Shown here piece by piece: positions 40,035-50,936 of a DNA stretch of 64,000 nt. Numbering within the stretch: the first letter of the stretch is position 1; each line of letters opens with the position of its first letter. Source of the DNA: Streptococcus infantis. Lineage in GTDB: Bacteria > Bacillota > Bacilli > Lactobacillales > Streptococcaceae. Under the pieces are notes generated by a model. The model saw only the letters and a list, made by a program, of their open reading frames with translations. It did not search any database and was not told the DNA's origin. The stretch lies in assembly GCF_019929575.1 (NCBI RefSeq), contig NZ_JAHZPU010000007.1, positions 1-64,000 of the forward strand. Reading direction: 5' to 3'. Made by a program: the position numbers and the translations under genes.

Positions 40035-40852
40035 TGGCAGATATTAAATTAATTGCCCTAGACTTAGATGGGACTTTGCTGACGACAGACAAGAAATTGA
40101 CTGATCGTACTAAGGCAACTTTAAAGGCTGCGCGTGAGCAGGGAGTAAAAGTGGTACTGACAACGGGACGTCCTCTCAAGGCTATGGATTTCTTCCTTAA
40201 AGAGCTTGGAACAGACGGCCATGATGACGAGTATACTATCACCTTTAATGGTGGATTGGTTCAGAAAAATACAGGTGAGATTCTTGATAAGACAGTCTTT
40301 TCAATTGATGATGTGACACGTATTTATGAAGAAACTGAAAAATTAGGAATCCCCTTAGATGCCATTTCAGAAGGAACAGTTTATCAGATTCAGTCTGACC
40401 AAGAAAGTTTATATGCTCAGTTTAACCCGGCTCTAACTTTTGTTCCAACTGCTTTTGAAGATTTGTCTAGTCAAATGACCTACAACAAATGTGTGACCGC
40501 TTTTGCCCAAGAACCACTGGATGCCGCAATTGCTATTATTTCTCCAGACTTGTTTAACAATTATGAAATTTTTAAATCTCGCGACATGCTTTTGGAATGG
40601 TCACCAAAGAACGTTCATAAGGCTACTGGACTAGCTAAATTGATCGACCATCTAGGAATTGACCAAAGTCAAGTGATGGCTTGTGGAGATGAGGCCAATG
40701 ACCTTTCCATGATTGAATGGGCAGGACTCGGAGTTGCTATGCAAAATGCTGTGCCTGAGGTCAAGGAAGTTGCAAATGTAGTAACCCCTATGACCAATGA
40801 CGAGGAAGCTGTTGCCTGGGCCATTGATAAATATGTACTGAAGGAGAACTAA
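40034..40852 (+). CDS. Cof-type HAD family phosphatase (second, YidA-like)
   Basis: A 272-residue HAD IIB phosphatase resembling sugar-phosphatase YidA. Motif I is DLDGTLLTTDK and motif IV is GDEANDLSMIEWAG. It differs clearly from the preceding HAD protein, so the pair is not a recent duplication. RBS GGAGGG lies in the end of the previous gene. It is followed after 3 bp by ftsY. Confidence 0.88.
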   Translation: MADIKLIALDLDGTLLTTDKKLTDRTKATLKAAREQGVKVVLTTGRPLKAMDFFLKELGTDGHDDEYTITFNGGLVQKNTGEILDKTVFSIDDVTRIYEETEKLGIPLDAISEGTVYQIQSDQESLYAQFNPALTFVPTAFEDLSSQMTYNKCVTAFAQEPLDAAIAIISPDLFNNYEIFKSRDMLLEWSPKNVHKATGLAKLIDHLGIDQSQVMACGDEANDLSMIEWAGLGVAMQNAVPEVKEVANVVTPMTNDEEAVAWAIDKYVLKEN

Positions 40853-40855
40853 AGA

Positions 40856-42286
40856 ATGGGATTATTTGACCGTTTATTTGGGAGAAAAGAAGAACCAATA
40901 ATCGAAGAAGTCGTTAAAGAAGCTTTGGAAAACTTGGATCTGACAGAACCTAGCGAGGAAGTTGAAGCACTTGGAACTGAAGAAGTTGAAATGAAAAATA
41001 CTGAGGAAATCGATCATAGTTCAGAAGTTGAGGAAACTTATTCTAAAGAAGCTAGTGAGTCTGCAGAACCAGAGGCAGAAGCTACACTAGAAACAGTTGA
41101 ACCGAAAGCAACTCAGTTTGAAGAGAAAACTGAGTGCCATTGTTGTCAGGAAGAGTCAACAGAAGTTGAAGAAACTGAAGAAAGAGCTCACGAGGTAGCA
41201 GAGTTTGTTGCAGAAGAATCTGAGTCACCAGTCGAAGAAGTACCTTCAAGTGATAGCGACGATGAAGAAGCTGATCAAGTTCAACCAGACGAGACGGAGT
41301 CAGATACCTCTGAAGAAGAGGAAGAAGATCTAGTAATCGAAGAAATTCCTCAAGTTCAAGAGACTGTACAGGAAAAATATGACCGTAGTCTCAAGAAAAC
41401 TCGTACGGGCTTTGGAGCTCGTTTGAATGCTTTCTTTGCTAACTTCCGCTCTGTTGATGAAGAATTCTTCGAAGAACTAGAAGAACTCTTAATCATGAGT
41501 GACGTTGGTGTACAGGTAGCTTCAAATCTCACTGAAGAATTGCGCTATGAAGCAAAACTTGAAAATGCCAAGAAACCAGATGTCCTCCGTCGTGTCATCA
41601 TAGAAAAATTAGTAGAGCTTTACGAAAAAGATGGACAATACAATGAAAGCATTAACTTCCAAGATGGTTTGACAGTCATGCTCTTTGTAGGTGTTAATGG
41701 TGTCGGGAAAACAACTTCAATCGGTAAATTAGCGCATCGCTACAAGCAAGCAGGCAAGAAAGTCATGCTTGTTGCTGCTGATACCTTCCGTGCTGGTGCG
41801 GTAGCTCAGCTAGCAGAATGGGGTCGTCGTGTAGATGTTCCTGTGGTTACTGGACCTGAAAAAGCAGATCCAGCGAGTGTGGTTTTTGATGGGATGGAAC
41901 GTGCGGTGGCTGAAGGTGTTGACATTCTCATGATTGATACAGCTGGCCGTTTACAAAATAAGGAAAACTTGATGGCAGAGTTGGAAAAAATTGGTCGTAT
42001 CATTAAACGTGTTGTGCCAGAAGCTCCGCATGAAACCTTCCTAGCTCTGGATGCCTCGACAGGTCAAAACGCTCTTGTACAAGCCAAAGAGTTTTCAAAA
42101 ATTACTCCTGTTACAGGAATTGTCTTAACCAAGATTGATGGAACTGCCCGAGGTGGTGTTGTTCTTGCTATCCGTGAGGAACTCAATATTCCTGTTAAGT
42201 TGATTGGTTTTGGTGAAAAGATTGACGATATTGGTGAGTTCAACTCTGAGAACTTTATGAAAGGCCTTCTAGAAGGGCTACTATAA
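40856..42286 (+). CDS. ftsY: Signal recognition particle receptor FtsY
   Basis: A 476-residue SRP receptor GTPase. A long acidic A domain (about 1-165, rich in Glu) associates with the membrane. The NG domain follows, with P-loop GVNGVGKTT (from 279), DTAGRLQ and TKIDGTARGG. An unusual Cys-His-Cys-Cys cluster (94-97) sits in the acidic domain. FtsY docks Ffh-ribosome complexes at the membrane; ffh is encoded at 30181-31746. Confidence 0.96.
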   Translation: MGLFDRLFGRKEEPIIEEVVKEALENLDLTEPSEEVEALGTEEVEMKNTEEIDHSSEVEETYSKEASESAEPEAEATLETVEPKATQFEEKTECHCCQEESTEVEETEERAHEVAEFVAEESESPVEEVPSSDSDDEEADQVQPDETESDTSEEEEEDLVIEEIPQVQETVQEKYDRSLKKTRTGFGARLNAFFANFRSVDEEFFEELEELLIMSDVGVQVASNLTEELRYEAKLENAKKPDVLRRVIIEKLVELYEKDGQYNESINFQDGLTVMLFVGVNGVGKTTSIGKLAHRYKQAGKKVMLVAADTFRAGAVAQLAEWGRRVDVPVVTGPEKADPASVVFDGMERAVAEGVDILMIDTAGRLQNKENLMAELEKIGRIIKRVVPEAPHETFLALDASTGQNALVQAKEFSKITPVTGIVLTKIDGTARGGVVLAIREELNIPVKLIGFGEKIDDIGEFNSENFMKGLLEGLL

Positions 42287-42289
42287 AAA

Positions 42290-42326
42290 AGAATATCCTG
42301 CAAGAATTCTTGCAGGATATTTTTTC
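42290..42326. terminator. Bidirectional terminator between ftsY and zwf
   Basis: AATATCCTGCAAGAA and TTCTTGCAGGATATT form a perfect palindrome flanked by A-rich and T-rich runs. It serves both converging genes. Confidence 0.9.
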
Positions 42327-43813
42327 TATTCGAGTCGACCATCTTTACGATAGGCGATATCTGGTTGCCAAGTCCACTCAGCACTGTATTTTTCAAGGAG
42401 ATCAAAGCTAGCTTGAGGTCCCATGCTACCAGCCTTGTAGTCATGGAGTGGGGCACCGTTTTCAGCCCAAAGTTTTTCAATGCGGTCAATCAACTCCCAA
42501 GAAGCGCTAACTTCTTCCCAGTGGCTAAAGTTGGTTGAGTTGTTATTTAAAACGTCGTAGATGAGCTTTTCATATGGATCTGGTGAAGCACCTGTTTCAG
42601 TTGCATCTGTTCTGTAATCAAGTGAATTAGGTGCAAGTTTAAACTCTTCTCCAACCTCTTTCCCATTAAGGCTAAGTGAAAATCCTTCTGTTGGTTGGAT
42701 GTAGATTGTCAAAATATTCGGTGCTAGGGGTTCTCCAAAAATGGAATCCATTTGTTTGAAGACAATATTCACGTGTGTTCCTTTTTCAGTGAGACGTTTA
42801 CCTGTCCGGAAGAAGAAAGGTACATCACGGAAACGATCAGTATCTACAAAGAAGGCACCTGAAGCAAATGTTTCTGTCATAGATTCAGGGTTAACATTTG
42901 GTTCGCTACGGTAAGAAATGTATTTCATGCCATCGACTTTACCAGAACGGTATTGACCTCGGATAAAGTGTTCTTTTAGTTCTTCATCTGAAGGATGGTA
43001 AAGGTTTTTAAAGACCTTGATTTTCTCCGCACGAATGTCATCCTTTGTAAAGCTTGCAGGCTTGTCCATAGCTAGGAGTGACAGAAGTTGGAGGGTATGG
43101 TTTTGAACCATGTCACGAAGGGCACCAGATTCATCATAGTAGCCACCACGCTCTTCAACACCTAGACGTTCTGCAAAGGTGATCTGAACATTATCGATGT
43201 GCTCACGATTCCAAACATTTTCAAAAATCATATTGGCAAAGCGGACTGCAAAGATACTCTGAATCATCTCTTTACCAAGATAGTGGTCAATGCGGTAAAT
43301 TTGCTCCTCGTCAAAGGTAGCAAGAAGTTCCTCATTGAGTTGTTTAGCAGTAGCGTAGTCTGTACCAAAAGGTTTCTCAACAATCAAACGTTCAAAGCCT
43401 TTACCATCAACGATTTGTTCTGACTTGAGGTGTTTGGCAATGGTACCAAAGAACTGAGGTGCCATTGAAAGGAAGAAGAGCTTGTTGTGGTCAGTTTGGT
43501 ATTTTTCGTTTAACTCAGCTTGAAGCTTGCGTAATTCGATATAATGTTCGGTGTCATTAACATCGTGACTTTGATAGTAAAAATGACTAGCAAACGCTTG
43601 AGCCTCTTCAACGCTATCTGCCAAATCAAGAATGGATTCGACTACAACAGACTCAAAATATTCCTTACTCCAAGGTCTACGAGCAGTTCCAATAACAGCA
43701 AAATGATCAGACAAATTACCTGATTTGTAAAGTCTAAAAAGTGAAGGATAGAGTTTACGTTTGGCCAAATCCCCACTTGCACCGAAAATTGTAACAATAA
43801 CTTTTGATGACAT
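42326..43813 (-). CDS. zwf: Glucose-6-phosphate 1-dehydrogenase
   Basis: A 495-residue enzyme that oxidises glucose 6-phosphate with NADP in the first pentose phosphate step. The NADP motif is GASGDLAKRK (11-20) and the active-site motif is RIDHYLGKE (174-182). Length is normal. An extended -10-like TATGATAAAAT lies upstream on the minus strand near 43891. Its stop codon abuts the shared terminator. Confidence 0.96.
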   Translation of the reverse strand: MSSKVIVTIFGASGDLAKRKLYPSLFRLYKSGNLSDHFAVIGTARRPWSKEYFESVVVESILDLADSVEEAQAFASHFYYQSHDVNDTEHYIELRKLQAELNEKYQTDHNKLFFLSMAPQFFGTIAKHLKSEQIVDGKGFERLIVEKPFGTDYATAKQLNEELLATFDEEQIYRIDHYLGKEMIQSIFAVRFANMIFENVWNREHIDNVQITFAERLGVEERGGYYDESGALRDMVQNHTLQLLSLLAMDKPASFTKDDIRAEKIKVFKNLYHPSDEELKEHFIRGQYRSGKVDGMKYISYRSEPNVNPESMTETFASGAFFVDTDRFRDVPFFFRTGKRLTEKGTHVNIVFKQMDSIFGEPLAPNILTIYIQPTEGFSLSLNGKEVGEEFKLAPNSLDYRTDATETGASPDPYEKLIYDVLNNNSTNFSHWEEVSASWELIDRIEKLWAENGAPLHDYKAGSMGPQASFDLLEKYSAEWTWQPDIAYRKDGRLE

Positions 43814-43938
43814 CTAGCTACCTAATTTCTATTTTGTTTCCTAGTCAAACTAGGCATGAGGAATCCCCATTTTTCATATCCTTTATTTTATCATAATTTT
43901 CTAAAAAATCCAAAAATCCAATACATCTATACTAAAAA

Positions 43939-44075
43939 GAGGCTGGAACAAAAGTCCTAGCCTCTCAATTGTCTTTGGATTGTCGAGCAAGACGTAGTAG
44001 AGCCCTACTCAACTGTGCGGAGGTGGGACGACGAAATAGAATTCTAAAGAATTACCGATTTCTGTCCCACTCTCT
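43939..44075. repeat. Hairpin-rich dispersed repeat, copy B (shortened, 137 bp)
   Basis: Same element as at 9470-9645 and in the same orientation, but about 40 bp of the central region (the GCTGATTTCATCAGC hairpin) is missing. The outer hairpins are kept. It ends 3 bp from the glnQ stop codon and may terminate glnHPQ transcripts. Confidence 0.85.
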
Positions 44076-44078
44076 TTT

Positions 44079-44819
44079 CTAGACGTTTAGAACCTTGTCC
44101 AAAAATTCTTTTAGACGGGGATGTTGTGGGTTATCAAAGATTTGATCTGGTGTACCGTCCTCAAGGAATTCACCGTCAGCAGTAAAGATGACACGATTGG
44201 CAACCTTGCGGGCAAATCCCATTTCGTGAGTTACGATGATCATAGTCATGCCTTGATCAGCCAATTCCTTCATAACGTTAAGAACGTCACCGACCATCTC
44301 AGGGTCGAGGGCAGAAGTTGGTTCGTCAAAAAGCATGATATCGGGGTTCATTGCTAAACCGCGAGCGATAGCCACACGTTGTTTTTGCCCCCCTGATAGA
44401 CTTTCAGGATTTGCATTCGCTTTATCAGCCAATCCAACTTTTTCAAGGAGTTCCATTCCCAATTTTTCAGCTTCGGCCTTAGTCATCAACTTATGCTCTA
44501 CTGGCGCGAAAGTGATATTTTCCAATACTGTCATGTGAGGGAAAAGATTGAAGTGCTGGAAAACCATTCCGATATTTTCACGAACGTGGTCCACGTTTGT
44601 TGCTTTATCTGTCAAATCATAACCATTAACTGTGATGTGACCTTTTGTACCTTCCTCAAGGAGATTCAAGCTACGCAAGAAAGTTGATTTACCTGAACCA
44701 GAAGGTCCAATGATACAAACAACATCCCCTTCGTAGAATTTTGCTGAGATTCCTTTAAGGACTTTGTTTTTACCATATTGCTTATGTAAATTATCGACAT
44801 CGATTTTTAATTTAGCCAT
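44079..44819 (-). CDS. glnQ: Glutamine ABC transporter ATPase GlnQ
   Basis: A 246-residue polar amino-acid ABC ATPase. Walker A is GPSGSGKST (about 38-46), the signature is LSGGQKQR, Walker B is [12 protein letters not shown] and the H-loop is VTHEMGFA. Its start overlaps the stop of glnHP by one base. Together they form a complete glutamine/glutamate-type importer. Confidence 0.93.
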   Translation of the reverse strand: MAKLKIDVDNLHKQYGKNKVLKGISAKFYEGDVVCIIGPSGSGKSTFLRSLNLLEEGTKGHITVNGYDLTDKATNVDHVRENIGMVFQHFNLFPHMTVLENITFAPVEHKLMTKAEAEKLGMELLEKVGLADKANANPESLSGGQKQRVAIARGLAMNPDIMLFDEPTSALDPEMVGDVLNVMKELADQGMTMIIVTHEMGFARKVANRVIFTADGEFLEDGTPDQIFDNPQHPRLKEFLDKVLNV

Positions 44820-46993
44820 TATTGAATCCTCTTTTCTAAGCGTTTCGCTAATCTAGTTAGAAGAGTAATAATCACAAGGTAGAAGATTGCGAGAATTGCA
44901 TACATTTTGAAACTTTGGTAGTTACGAGCAATGATAATCTTACCCGTCTGGAAGAGTTCTACCAAACCGATTGCAGATACGATCGTTGTATCTTTCAAAG
45001 CGATAACAAATTGGTTGACGAAGTTTGGAAGCATAAGTTTGGTTGCTTGTGGCAAGACAATCTTACGCATGGTTTTACTGTAAGAGATACCAAGACTTCG
45101 ACTGGCTTCCATTTGTCCAACAGGAACAGCCTTGATACCACCACGAACAATTTCAGCGATGTAGGCAGCTGAGTTTAGAGACAGTGCAATTGTTCCAGCG
45201 ACAAAGTCATTGATTGGACTCTGTTGGCCTGTAAGGGATTCGATAAAGTTAGGAACTCCCCAGAAGATAAAGGCAGCAAGAATCATCAATGGAATACCAC
45301 GAATCACATCGACAAAGATTTCTGAAATGAGACGAAGTGATTTATAAGGACTAACGCTGAACATACCAAAGATAATTCCGATAACAATCGCAATTGCAAA
45401 AGAGATCAAAGCTAGAGAAAGGGTAATTCCAAGTCCACTTAGAAGTTGTTTGTAGTTGTTTTTCAACAAGCCCCAGATAGTAGTTTCGTCAACAGTTGAT
45501 GATTCACTTGTTGAATCAGTTGCAAGGTATTTATCAAGAATCTTTTGGAATTCACCACTTGCTTTAAGATTTGCAAGGCCGTTGTTGAACATTTCAATCA
45601 ATTCAGGATTACTTCCCTTTTTAACTGCAAAAGCAGTTTCACCGATTGGAGTACCTTCGATTGGTGTTTTTAATTTTTGACCTTGACTGATAGAGTATTT
45701 AAGAACTGGTTCGTCATCCATCACAGCATCAACTGCACCAGTGTTCAAGCTGTCATACATAGATGAACCGTCTGCAAAGGTTTTAATTTTATAACCATAT
45801 TTGCTTTGATTTTCAGTTAAGAAGGTTTGAGAAGCAGTACCGTTTTTAGCACCAACGGTTTTACCATTCAAATCTTCATAAGAAGAAATGGTACTTGATT
45901 CCTTAACTCCAAGAATCGTATTAGCTGTATAGTAAGAATCAGAGAAATCAAAGGTTTCTTTACGAGCATCTGTAACAGACATACCAGCAATCATACCATC
46001 AGCTTGACCAGATTGAACCGCGTTAATAGCAGCGTCAAATCCTGGGTTGGTGATTTCAATCTCGAAACATTGATCTTTGGCAATAGCCTTGATTAGATCC
46101 ATATCAATACCAGTGTACTGGTTGCTTGAGTTCTGGAAAACAAATGGTGCAAATGAAGAATCACTCGCGATAACGTATTTTGATTTGAGTGGAGTTGCTT
46201 TTTGACCAGCGCTTGTAGTAGAAGTGAGAGAAGTCACTTGTGAACTAGTTTTAGAGGAACTTGTCCATTTGTTGATAATCTTGTCCAAGCTACCATCTTT
46301 TTTCATTTGTGCTAAAGCCTCGTTAAATTCTGTAACTAGGTATTCGTATTTGCTACCTTTTTTAACTCCGAAAGCAAAGCTTCCAACGGCTTCTCCGTCC
46401 ATGTTGATACTGAGATCTTGCCCTTGGTTAATAGCGTACTCGATAACTGGTTTGTCGTCCATGATGGCATTTACAGCACCAGTACTTAAACTATTATTCA
46501 TCAAATCACCAGTATCAAAGGTTTTGATAGTGAAACCATATTTATCTTTGATACTTTCTAGGAAACGTTGTGCAGCAGTACCGTTTTTAACACCAACAGT
46601 TTTACCACTGAGTTCTTCATACTTAGTGATTTTGTTAGACTTAGTTGTTGCGATGACAACTTTTGTATCATAGTATGTATCAGACATGGTAAAGACGTTT
46701 TCACGTTCTTTGGTTTTTGTCATACCAGCCATGATTGCATCTGCTTGCCCTGCTTGGACCGCATTGACAGCAGCATCAAAGCCTGGATAAGACATTTGGA
46801 TATTCCATCCTTTTATCTCAGCGACTTTATTGATGATGTCGACATCAATTCCTTTATAAGTCTGGTCTGTATCTTTAAACTCAAAGGGTGCATAAGCTGT
46901 ATCACTAACAATCTTGATAGTGTCCGCATTAACATAGCCTAAAGAGAATAAGGGAAATAAAAATAATAAAAATGCAAGGATTTTTTTCTTCAT
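44819..46993 (-). CDS. glnHP: Glutamine ABC transporter fused substrate-binding/permease protein
   Basis: A 724-residue fusion. After a signal sequence (1-23, no lipobox) come two tandem family 3 substrate-binding domains (about 25-245 and 268-495). They are clearly duplicated: AYAPFEF and [10 protein letters not shown] in the first match SFAPFVF and [10 protein letters not shown] in the second. A permease domain (about 515-724) with an EAA loop ([16 protein letters not shown]) follows. Such GlnHP/GlnPQ proteins import glutamine and related amino acids. RBS AAAGGAG is present. Confidence 0.93.
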   Translation of the reverse strand: MKKKILAFLLFLFPLFSLGYVNADTIKIVSDTAYAPFEFKDTDQTYKGIDVDIINKVAEIKGWNIQMSYPGFDAAVNAVQAGQADAIMAGMTKTKERENVFTMSDTYYDTKVVIATTKSNKITKYEELSGKTVGVKNGTAAQRFLESIKDKYGFTIKTFDTGDLMNNSLSTGAVNAIMDDKPVIEYAINQGQDLSINMDGEAVGSFAFGVKKGSKYEYLVTEFNEALAQMKKDGSLDKIINKWTSSSKTSSQVTSLTSTTSAGQKATPLKSKYVIASDSSFAPFVFQNSSNQYTGIDMDLIKAIAKDQCFEIEITNPGFDAAINAVQSGQADGMIAGMSVTDARKETFDFSDSYYTANTILGVKESSTISSYEDLNGKTVGAKNGTASQTFLTENQSKYGYKIKTFADGSSMYDSLNTGAVDAVMDDEPVLKYSISQGQKLKTPIEGTPIGETAFAVKKGSNPELIEMFNNGLANLKASGEFQKILDKYLATDSTSESSTVDETTIWGLLKNNYKQLLSGLGITLSLALISFAIAIVIGIIFGMFSVSPYKSLRLISEIFVDVIRGIPLMILAAFIFWGVPNFIESLTGQQSPINDFVAGTIALSLNSAAYIAEIVRGGIKAVPVGQMEASRSLGISYSKTMRKIVLPQATKLMLPNFVNQFVIALKDTTIVSAIGLVELFQTGKIIIARNYQSFKMYAILAIFYLVIITLLTRLAKRLEKRIQ

Positions 46994-47131
46994 GTTTAGT
47001 CTCCTTTTTAGAATATTTACCCATTATAGCAGAAAATAAAAAAGTTGGCAAATATTTAGTGTTTTGATGTAAGAAGATGTGACATACGATGCTAAGCGGC
47101 AAGAAGTTGAGAATCAGTAAGTCGATCCTTT

Positions 47132-47143
47132 TTATGGTAAAAT
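47132..47143 (+). promoter_or_regulatory. Extended -10 promoter of uvrB
   Basis: TTATGGTAAAAT has the TGn extension and a TAAAAT -10 (47138-47143), 30 bp before the ATG. Confidence 0.5.
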
Positions 47144-47173
47144 AGAAGGATAGAAAATGTGTATGAGGCAATT

Positions 47174-49162
47174 ATGATCAATAGAATTACAGACAACAAA
47201 TTTAAACTTGTATCCAAATACCAACCATCTGGCGACCAACCGCAGGCCATTGAACAGTTGGTGGATAACATTGAGGGTGGAGAAAAGGCTCAAATCCTGA
47301 TGGGGGCGACTGGCACAGGAAAGACCTATACCATGAGTCAGGTGATTTCCAAAGTTAATAAACCAACCCTAGTCATCGCCCACAATAAGACCCTAGCAGG
47401 CCAGCTCTACGGGGAGTTTAAGGAATTTTTCCCTGAGAATGCGGTCGAGTACTTCGTGTCCTATTATGATTACTACCAGCCAGAAGCCTATGTTCCCTCT
47501 AGTGATACTTATATCGAAAAAGATAGTTCAGTTAACGATGAGATTGATAAACTTCGTCACTCCGCTACATCAGCGCTCTTGGAGCGTAACGATGTCATCG
47601 TTGTAGCATCTGTATCTTGTATTTATGGTTTGGGTTCTCCTAAGGAATATGCTGACAGCGTGGTAAGTTTACGCCCAGGACTTGAAATTTCTCGTGATAA
47701 ACTCCTGAATGAATTGGTCGATATTCAATTTGAACGTAACGACATTGATTTCCAACGGGGAAGATTCCGTGTACGTGGGGATGTGGTGGAGATTTTCCCA
47801 GCATCTCGTGACGAGCATGCCTTTCGTGTTGAGTTCTTCGGAGATGAGATTGATCGCATCCGGGAGGTTGAAGCTTTAACTGGTCAAGTCCTCGGTGAAG
47901 TGGACCATTTGGCGATTTTCCCAGCCACTCACTTTGTGACCAATGACGACCATATGGAAGTAGCCATTGCTAAGATTCAGGCTGAGTTGGAGGAGCAGTT
48001 AGCTATCTTTGAAAAAGAAGGCAAACTCCTCGAAGCGCAACGCTTGAAACAACGGACAGAGTACGATATCGAGATGCTACGTGAGATGGGTTATACCAAT
48101 GGTGTCGAAAACTACTCACGTCACATGGATGGACGAAGCGAAGGAGAGCCTCCTTATACACTTCTTGATTTCTTCCCAGATGATTTCCTGATTATGATTG
48201 ACGAGAGTCATATGACTATGGGGCAAATCAAAGGAATGTATAATGGTGACCGTTCACGTAAGGAAATGTTGGTTAACTACGGGTTCCGTTTGCCGTCTGC
48301 TTTGGACAACCGTCCCCTTCGTCGTGAAGAGTTTGAAAGTCATGTCCACCAGATTGTCTACGTTTCAGCGACACCTGGTGATTACGAGATGGAACAAACT
48401 GACACCGTGATTGAACAAATCATCCGTCCAACAGGTCTTTTGGATCCTGAGGTAGAAGTGCGTCCAACCATGGGACAGATTGATGACCTCTTGGGGGAAA
48501 TCAATGCTCGTGTTGAAAAGAACGAGCGTACCTTTATTACAACCTTGACCAAGAAAATGGCAGAAGACTTGACAGACTACTTCAAGGAAATGGGGATCAA
48601 GGTCAAGTACATGCACTCGGATATCAAGACTTTAGAGCGGACAGAGATTATCCGAGATTTACGATTAGGAGTTTTTGATGTCTTAGTCGGGATTAACCTC
48701 CTTCGTGAAGGGATTGACGTACCTGAAGTAAGTTTGGTTGCCATTCTTGATGCTGATAAGGAAGGCTTTCTCCGTAACGAACGTGGTCTTATCCAAACCA
48801 TCGGTCGTGCAGCCCGTAATAGTGAAGGGCATGTCATCATGTATGCTGATACTATGACTCAGTCTATGCAAAAAGCCATCGATGAAACAGCTCGTCGTCG
48901 TAAGATTCAGATGGCCTATAATGAAGAACACGGCATCGTCCCACAAACTATTAAGAAGGAAATCCGTGACCTTATCTCTGTCACAAAAACTGTGGCTAAA
49001 GAAGAGGACAAGGAAGTTGATATCAATAGCCTCAATAAACAAGAACGCAAAGAACTAGTCAAGAAACTGGAAAAACAAATGCAAGAAGCCGTCGAAGTGC
49101 TTGATTTCGAGTTAGCTGCTCAAATCCGTGACATGATGTTGGAAGTCAAGGCTTTGGATTAG
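47174..49162 (+). CDS. uvrB: Excinuclease ABC subunit B
   Basis: A 662-residue DNA-damage recognition helicase of nucleotide excision repair. Walker A is GATGTGKT (44-51). The beta-hairpin region is [17 protein letters not shown]. Helicase motif VI is QTIGRAARN, and a C-terminal UVR domain (about 620-655) binds UvrC. The start at 47174 follows GAGG and matches streptococcal UvrB; five extra upstream codons are possible but unlikely. Confidence 0.97.
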   Translation: MINRITDNKFKLVSKYQPSGDQPQAIEQLVDNIEGGEKAQILMGATGTGKTYTMSQVISKVNKPTLVIAHNKTLAGQLYGEFKEFFPENAVEYFVSYYDYYQPEAYVPSSDTYIEKDSSVNDEIDKLRHSATSALLERNDVIVVASVSCIYGLGSPKEYADSVVSLRPGLEISRDKLLNELVDIQFERNDIDFQRGRFRVRGDVVEIFPASRDEHAFRVEFFGDEIDRIREVEALTGQVLGEVDHLAIFPATHFVTNDDHMEVAIAKIQAELEEQLAIFEKEGKLLEAQRLKQRTEYDIEMLREMGYTNGVENYSRHMDGRSEGEPPYTLLDFFPDDFLIMIDESHMTMGQIKGMYNGDRSRKEMLVNYGFRLPSALDNRPLRREEFESHVHQIVYVSATPGDYEMEQTDTVIEQIIRPTGLLDPEVEVRPTMGQIDDLLGEINARVEKNERTFITTLTKKMAEDLTDYFKEMGIKVKYMHSDIKTLERTEIIRDLRLGVFDVLVGINLLREGIDVPEVSLVAILDADKEGFLRNERGLIQTIGRAARNSEGHVIMYADTMTQSMQKAIDETARRRKIQMAYNEEHGIVPQTIKKEIRDLISVTKTVAKEEDKEVDINSLNKQERKELVKKLEKQMQEAVEVLDFELAAQIRDMMLEVKALD

Positions 49163-49176
49163 ATGGGATAAAGCGA

Positions 49177-49674
49177 ATGAAGATTATCATTAAAATAATG
49201 GAAACTCCTGAAGAGATAGAAGGTAAGTCCCTCGTTCACTGGCAAACGTGGAGAGAGGCTTATGACGATCTTTTACCCGCTGAATTTCAGGAGACGATGA
49301 CATTAGAAAGATGTCGATTCTTTAGCCAAAAATATCCAGAAAATACCTTGATTGCGATGGATGGAAAGAAGGTCGTTGGATTTATCAACTATGGAAATTT
49401 TCGTGATGAGGCCATTCAAGCTGGTGAAATCATTGCCTTATATGTTTTAAAAGATTACTATGGAAAAGGTGTGAGTGAACAGTTAATGCATGCTGCATTT
49501 GTTGCTCTTGATCATTTCTCTGAAATTTATTTATGGGTATTGAAAGATAATAAGAGAGCCATTGCTTTCTATCAAAAAATGGGTTTTACTTTTGATGGCC
49601 AAGAAAAAATACTTGACCTTGGAAAACCTGTTAAGGAATTGAGGATGATGTGTTCTGCAAATAAAAGTTCCTAA
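49177..49674 (+). CDS. GNAT family N-acetyltransferase
   Basis: A 165-residue GNAT protein. The central strand VVGFINYG and the acetyl-CoA loop region (ALYVLKDYYGKGVSEQLM) are typical, followed by KDNKRAIAFYQKMGF. The substrate is not predictable. It starts 14 bp after uvrB with a weak RBS and may be read with it. Confidence 0.87.
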   Translation: MKIIIKIMETPEEIEGKSLVHWQTWREAYDDLLPAEFQETMTLERCRFFSQKYPENTLIAMDGKKVVGFINYGNFRDEAIQAGEIIALYVLKDYYGKGVSEQLMHAAFVALDHFSEIYLWVLKDNKRAIAFYQKMGFTFDGQEKILDLGKPVKELRMMCSANKSS

Positions 49675-49767
49675 AGGACGTATCTACAATCTTTGAACCA
49701 TTATCAACTAATCAAGTATAAAAAGTGAAATAGATAGAATGAAACAAAGAGATGAAGGAGAAGACGA

Positions 49768-50394
49768 ATGAAAATTCTAGTCATCAATGGACACCCGGAT
49801 AAGGAAAGTTATTGTCAGGCTATTTTTCAAACCATTGTAGAAAATATTGACTCAAGGCATCATGAGCTTGAAGTCATCAATCTTAATGAAGAAGATTTTG
49901 ATCCTGTTTTACGTTATGGTTATCGAAAACGTATGGAAGAAGATTCTTTTATCCTTCATTCTCAGGAATTAATCCAATGGGCAGATCATTTCATCTTTAT
50001 TTATCCTATCTGGTGGAGTAGTATGCCTAGCCTCATGAAAGGCTGGATTGATCGCGTCTTCACACCTGGAATTGCCTACTCTGCCAATGACCAGGGAAGT
50101 TTTATCTGGAATTATCTAAGAGGCAAGCAGTTTAAAAAGTTATTAAAAGGGAAAACAGCCAGTATTTACGCAACCTCCATGGCGCCCACTTGGTGGTACA
50201 AAATCTTTTCGGGTCCTATCAACATTCCAGATAGCTATGGCATCTCCGTTTTGAAAAATGCGGTCTTGAATCACTGTGGAATTAAAACCAAGCGCGTGTG
50301 CGTACTAGGTGAAGTTGGACGGGATGTGAATACAGCAAGTATGCGTGAAGAGCATCTCCAAAAAGTAGCGGAAGAAGTTAAAAAACTATCATGA
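49768..50394 (+). CDS. NAD(P)H quinone oxidoreductase family (flavodoxin-like fold)
   Basis: A 208-residue flavoprotein of the NQO1/KefF/MdaB group. The FMN phosphate-binding start is NGHPDKESY, and the conserved IFIYPIWWSSMPSLMKGWIDR block is intact. It probably performs two-electron reduction of quinones or electrophiles. RBS GAAGGAG precedes the ATG. Its stop overlaps the start of a membrane protein, heading a four-gene set. Confidence 0.87.
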   Translation: MKILVINGHPDKESYCQAIFQTIVENIDSRHHELEVINLNEEDFDPVLRYGYRKRMEEDSFILHSQELIQWADHFIFIYPIWWSSMPSLMKGWIDRVFTPGIAYSANDQGSFIWNYLRGKQFKKLLKGKTASIYATSMAPTWWYKIFSGPINIPDSYGISVLKNAVLNHCGIKTKRVCVLGEVGRDVNTASMREEHLQKVAEEVKKLS

Positions 50395-50936
50395 AACAAA
50401 AAAGTAAGAGACAGAAAACATTAAAAAAACACCAGAAATCAAAGCGAAAGATTGGTCTACTAGACCGCATGAATCTGTGGTTTGTGCAACATTCAACAAT
50501 TGCCTGGATCCTTGATGCAAGCGTTCTGTTCTTTTCTGCTCTAGGAATATTATGTCTATTGTACGGAACAACCCTTATTCCAAGTCCCTATCGGGAACTG
50601 CATTATAGTTTTCCACTTTATTTAAATATCGTTCTTTTGGTGAATGCATCTTATCATACTTTCCTTCGTAACTTTAGGAAAGACTGGATTTCCTTGCAAA
50701 ATTTTGCAGAAGTGTTTTTATATCTTAACGGAATTGCTTGTGTATTACAGTTAACGATTGGGATGACCTCTAAAAGAGGAAGAAGATTACTTCCGATGTG
50801 GGCATTAGACTATCGCTATATCTGGTTTCCCCTCGTTACTTATTTCATTTTCTTTCTAGTGCCTATTGTGATAATTATAATTTCCAAGTATATTGAAAAG
50901 AGAAAAGAAGAAAATGGGAAAAATACAATCAAATAA
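50391..50936 (+). CDS. Uncharacterised membrane protein, tandem paralogue 1
   Basis: A 181-residue protein with a lysine-rich N-terminus (about 1-25) and about four transmembrane segments. I do not recognise the family. Signature strings are IPSPYRELHYSFPLYLN and LDYRYIWFPLVTYFIFF, both shared with the next gene. The ATG overlaps the oxidoreductase stop by four bases and has no strong RBS, so translation is probably coupled. Confidence 0.75.
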   Translation: MKQKSKRQKTLKKHQKSKRKIGLLDRMNLWFVQHSTIAWILDASVLFFSALGILCLLYGTTLIPSPYRELHYSFPLYLNIVLLVNASYHTFLRNFRKDWISLQNFAEVFLYLNGIACVLQLTIGMTSKRGRRLLPMWALDYRYIWFPLVTYFIFFLVPIVIIIISKYIEKRKEENGKNTIK

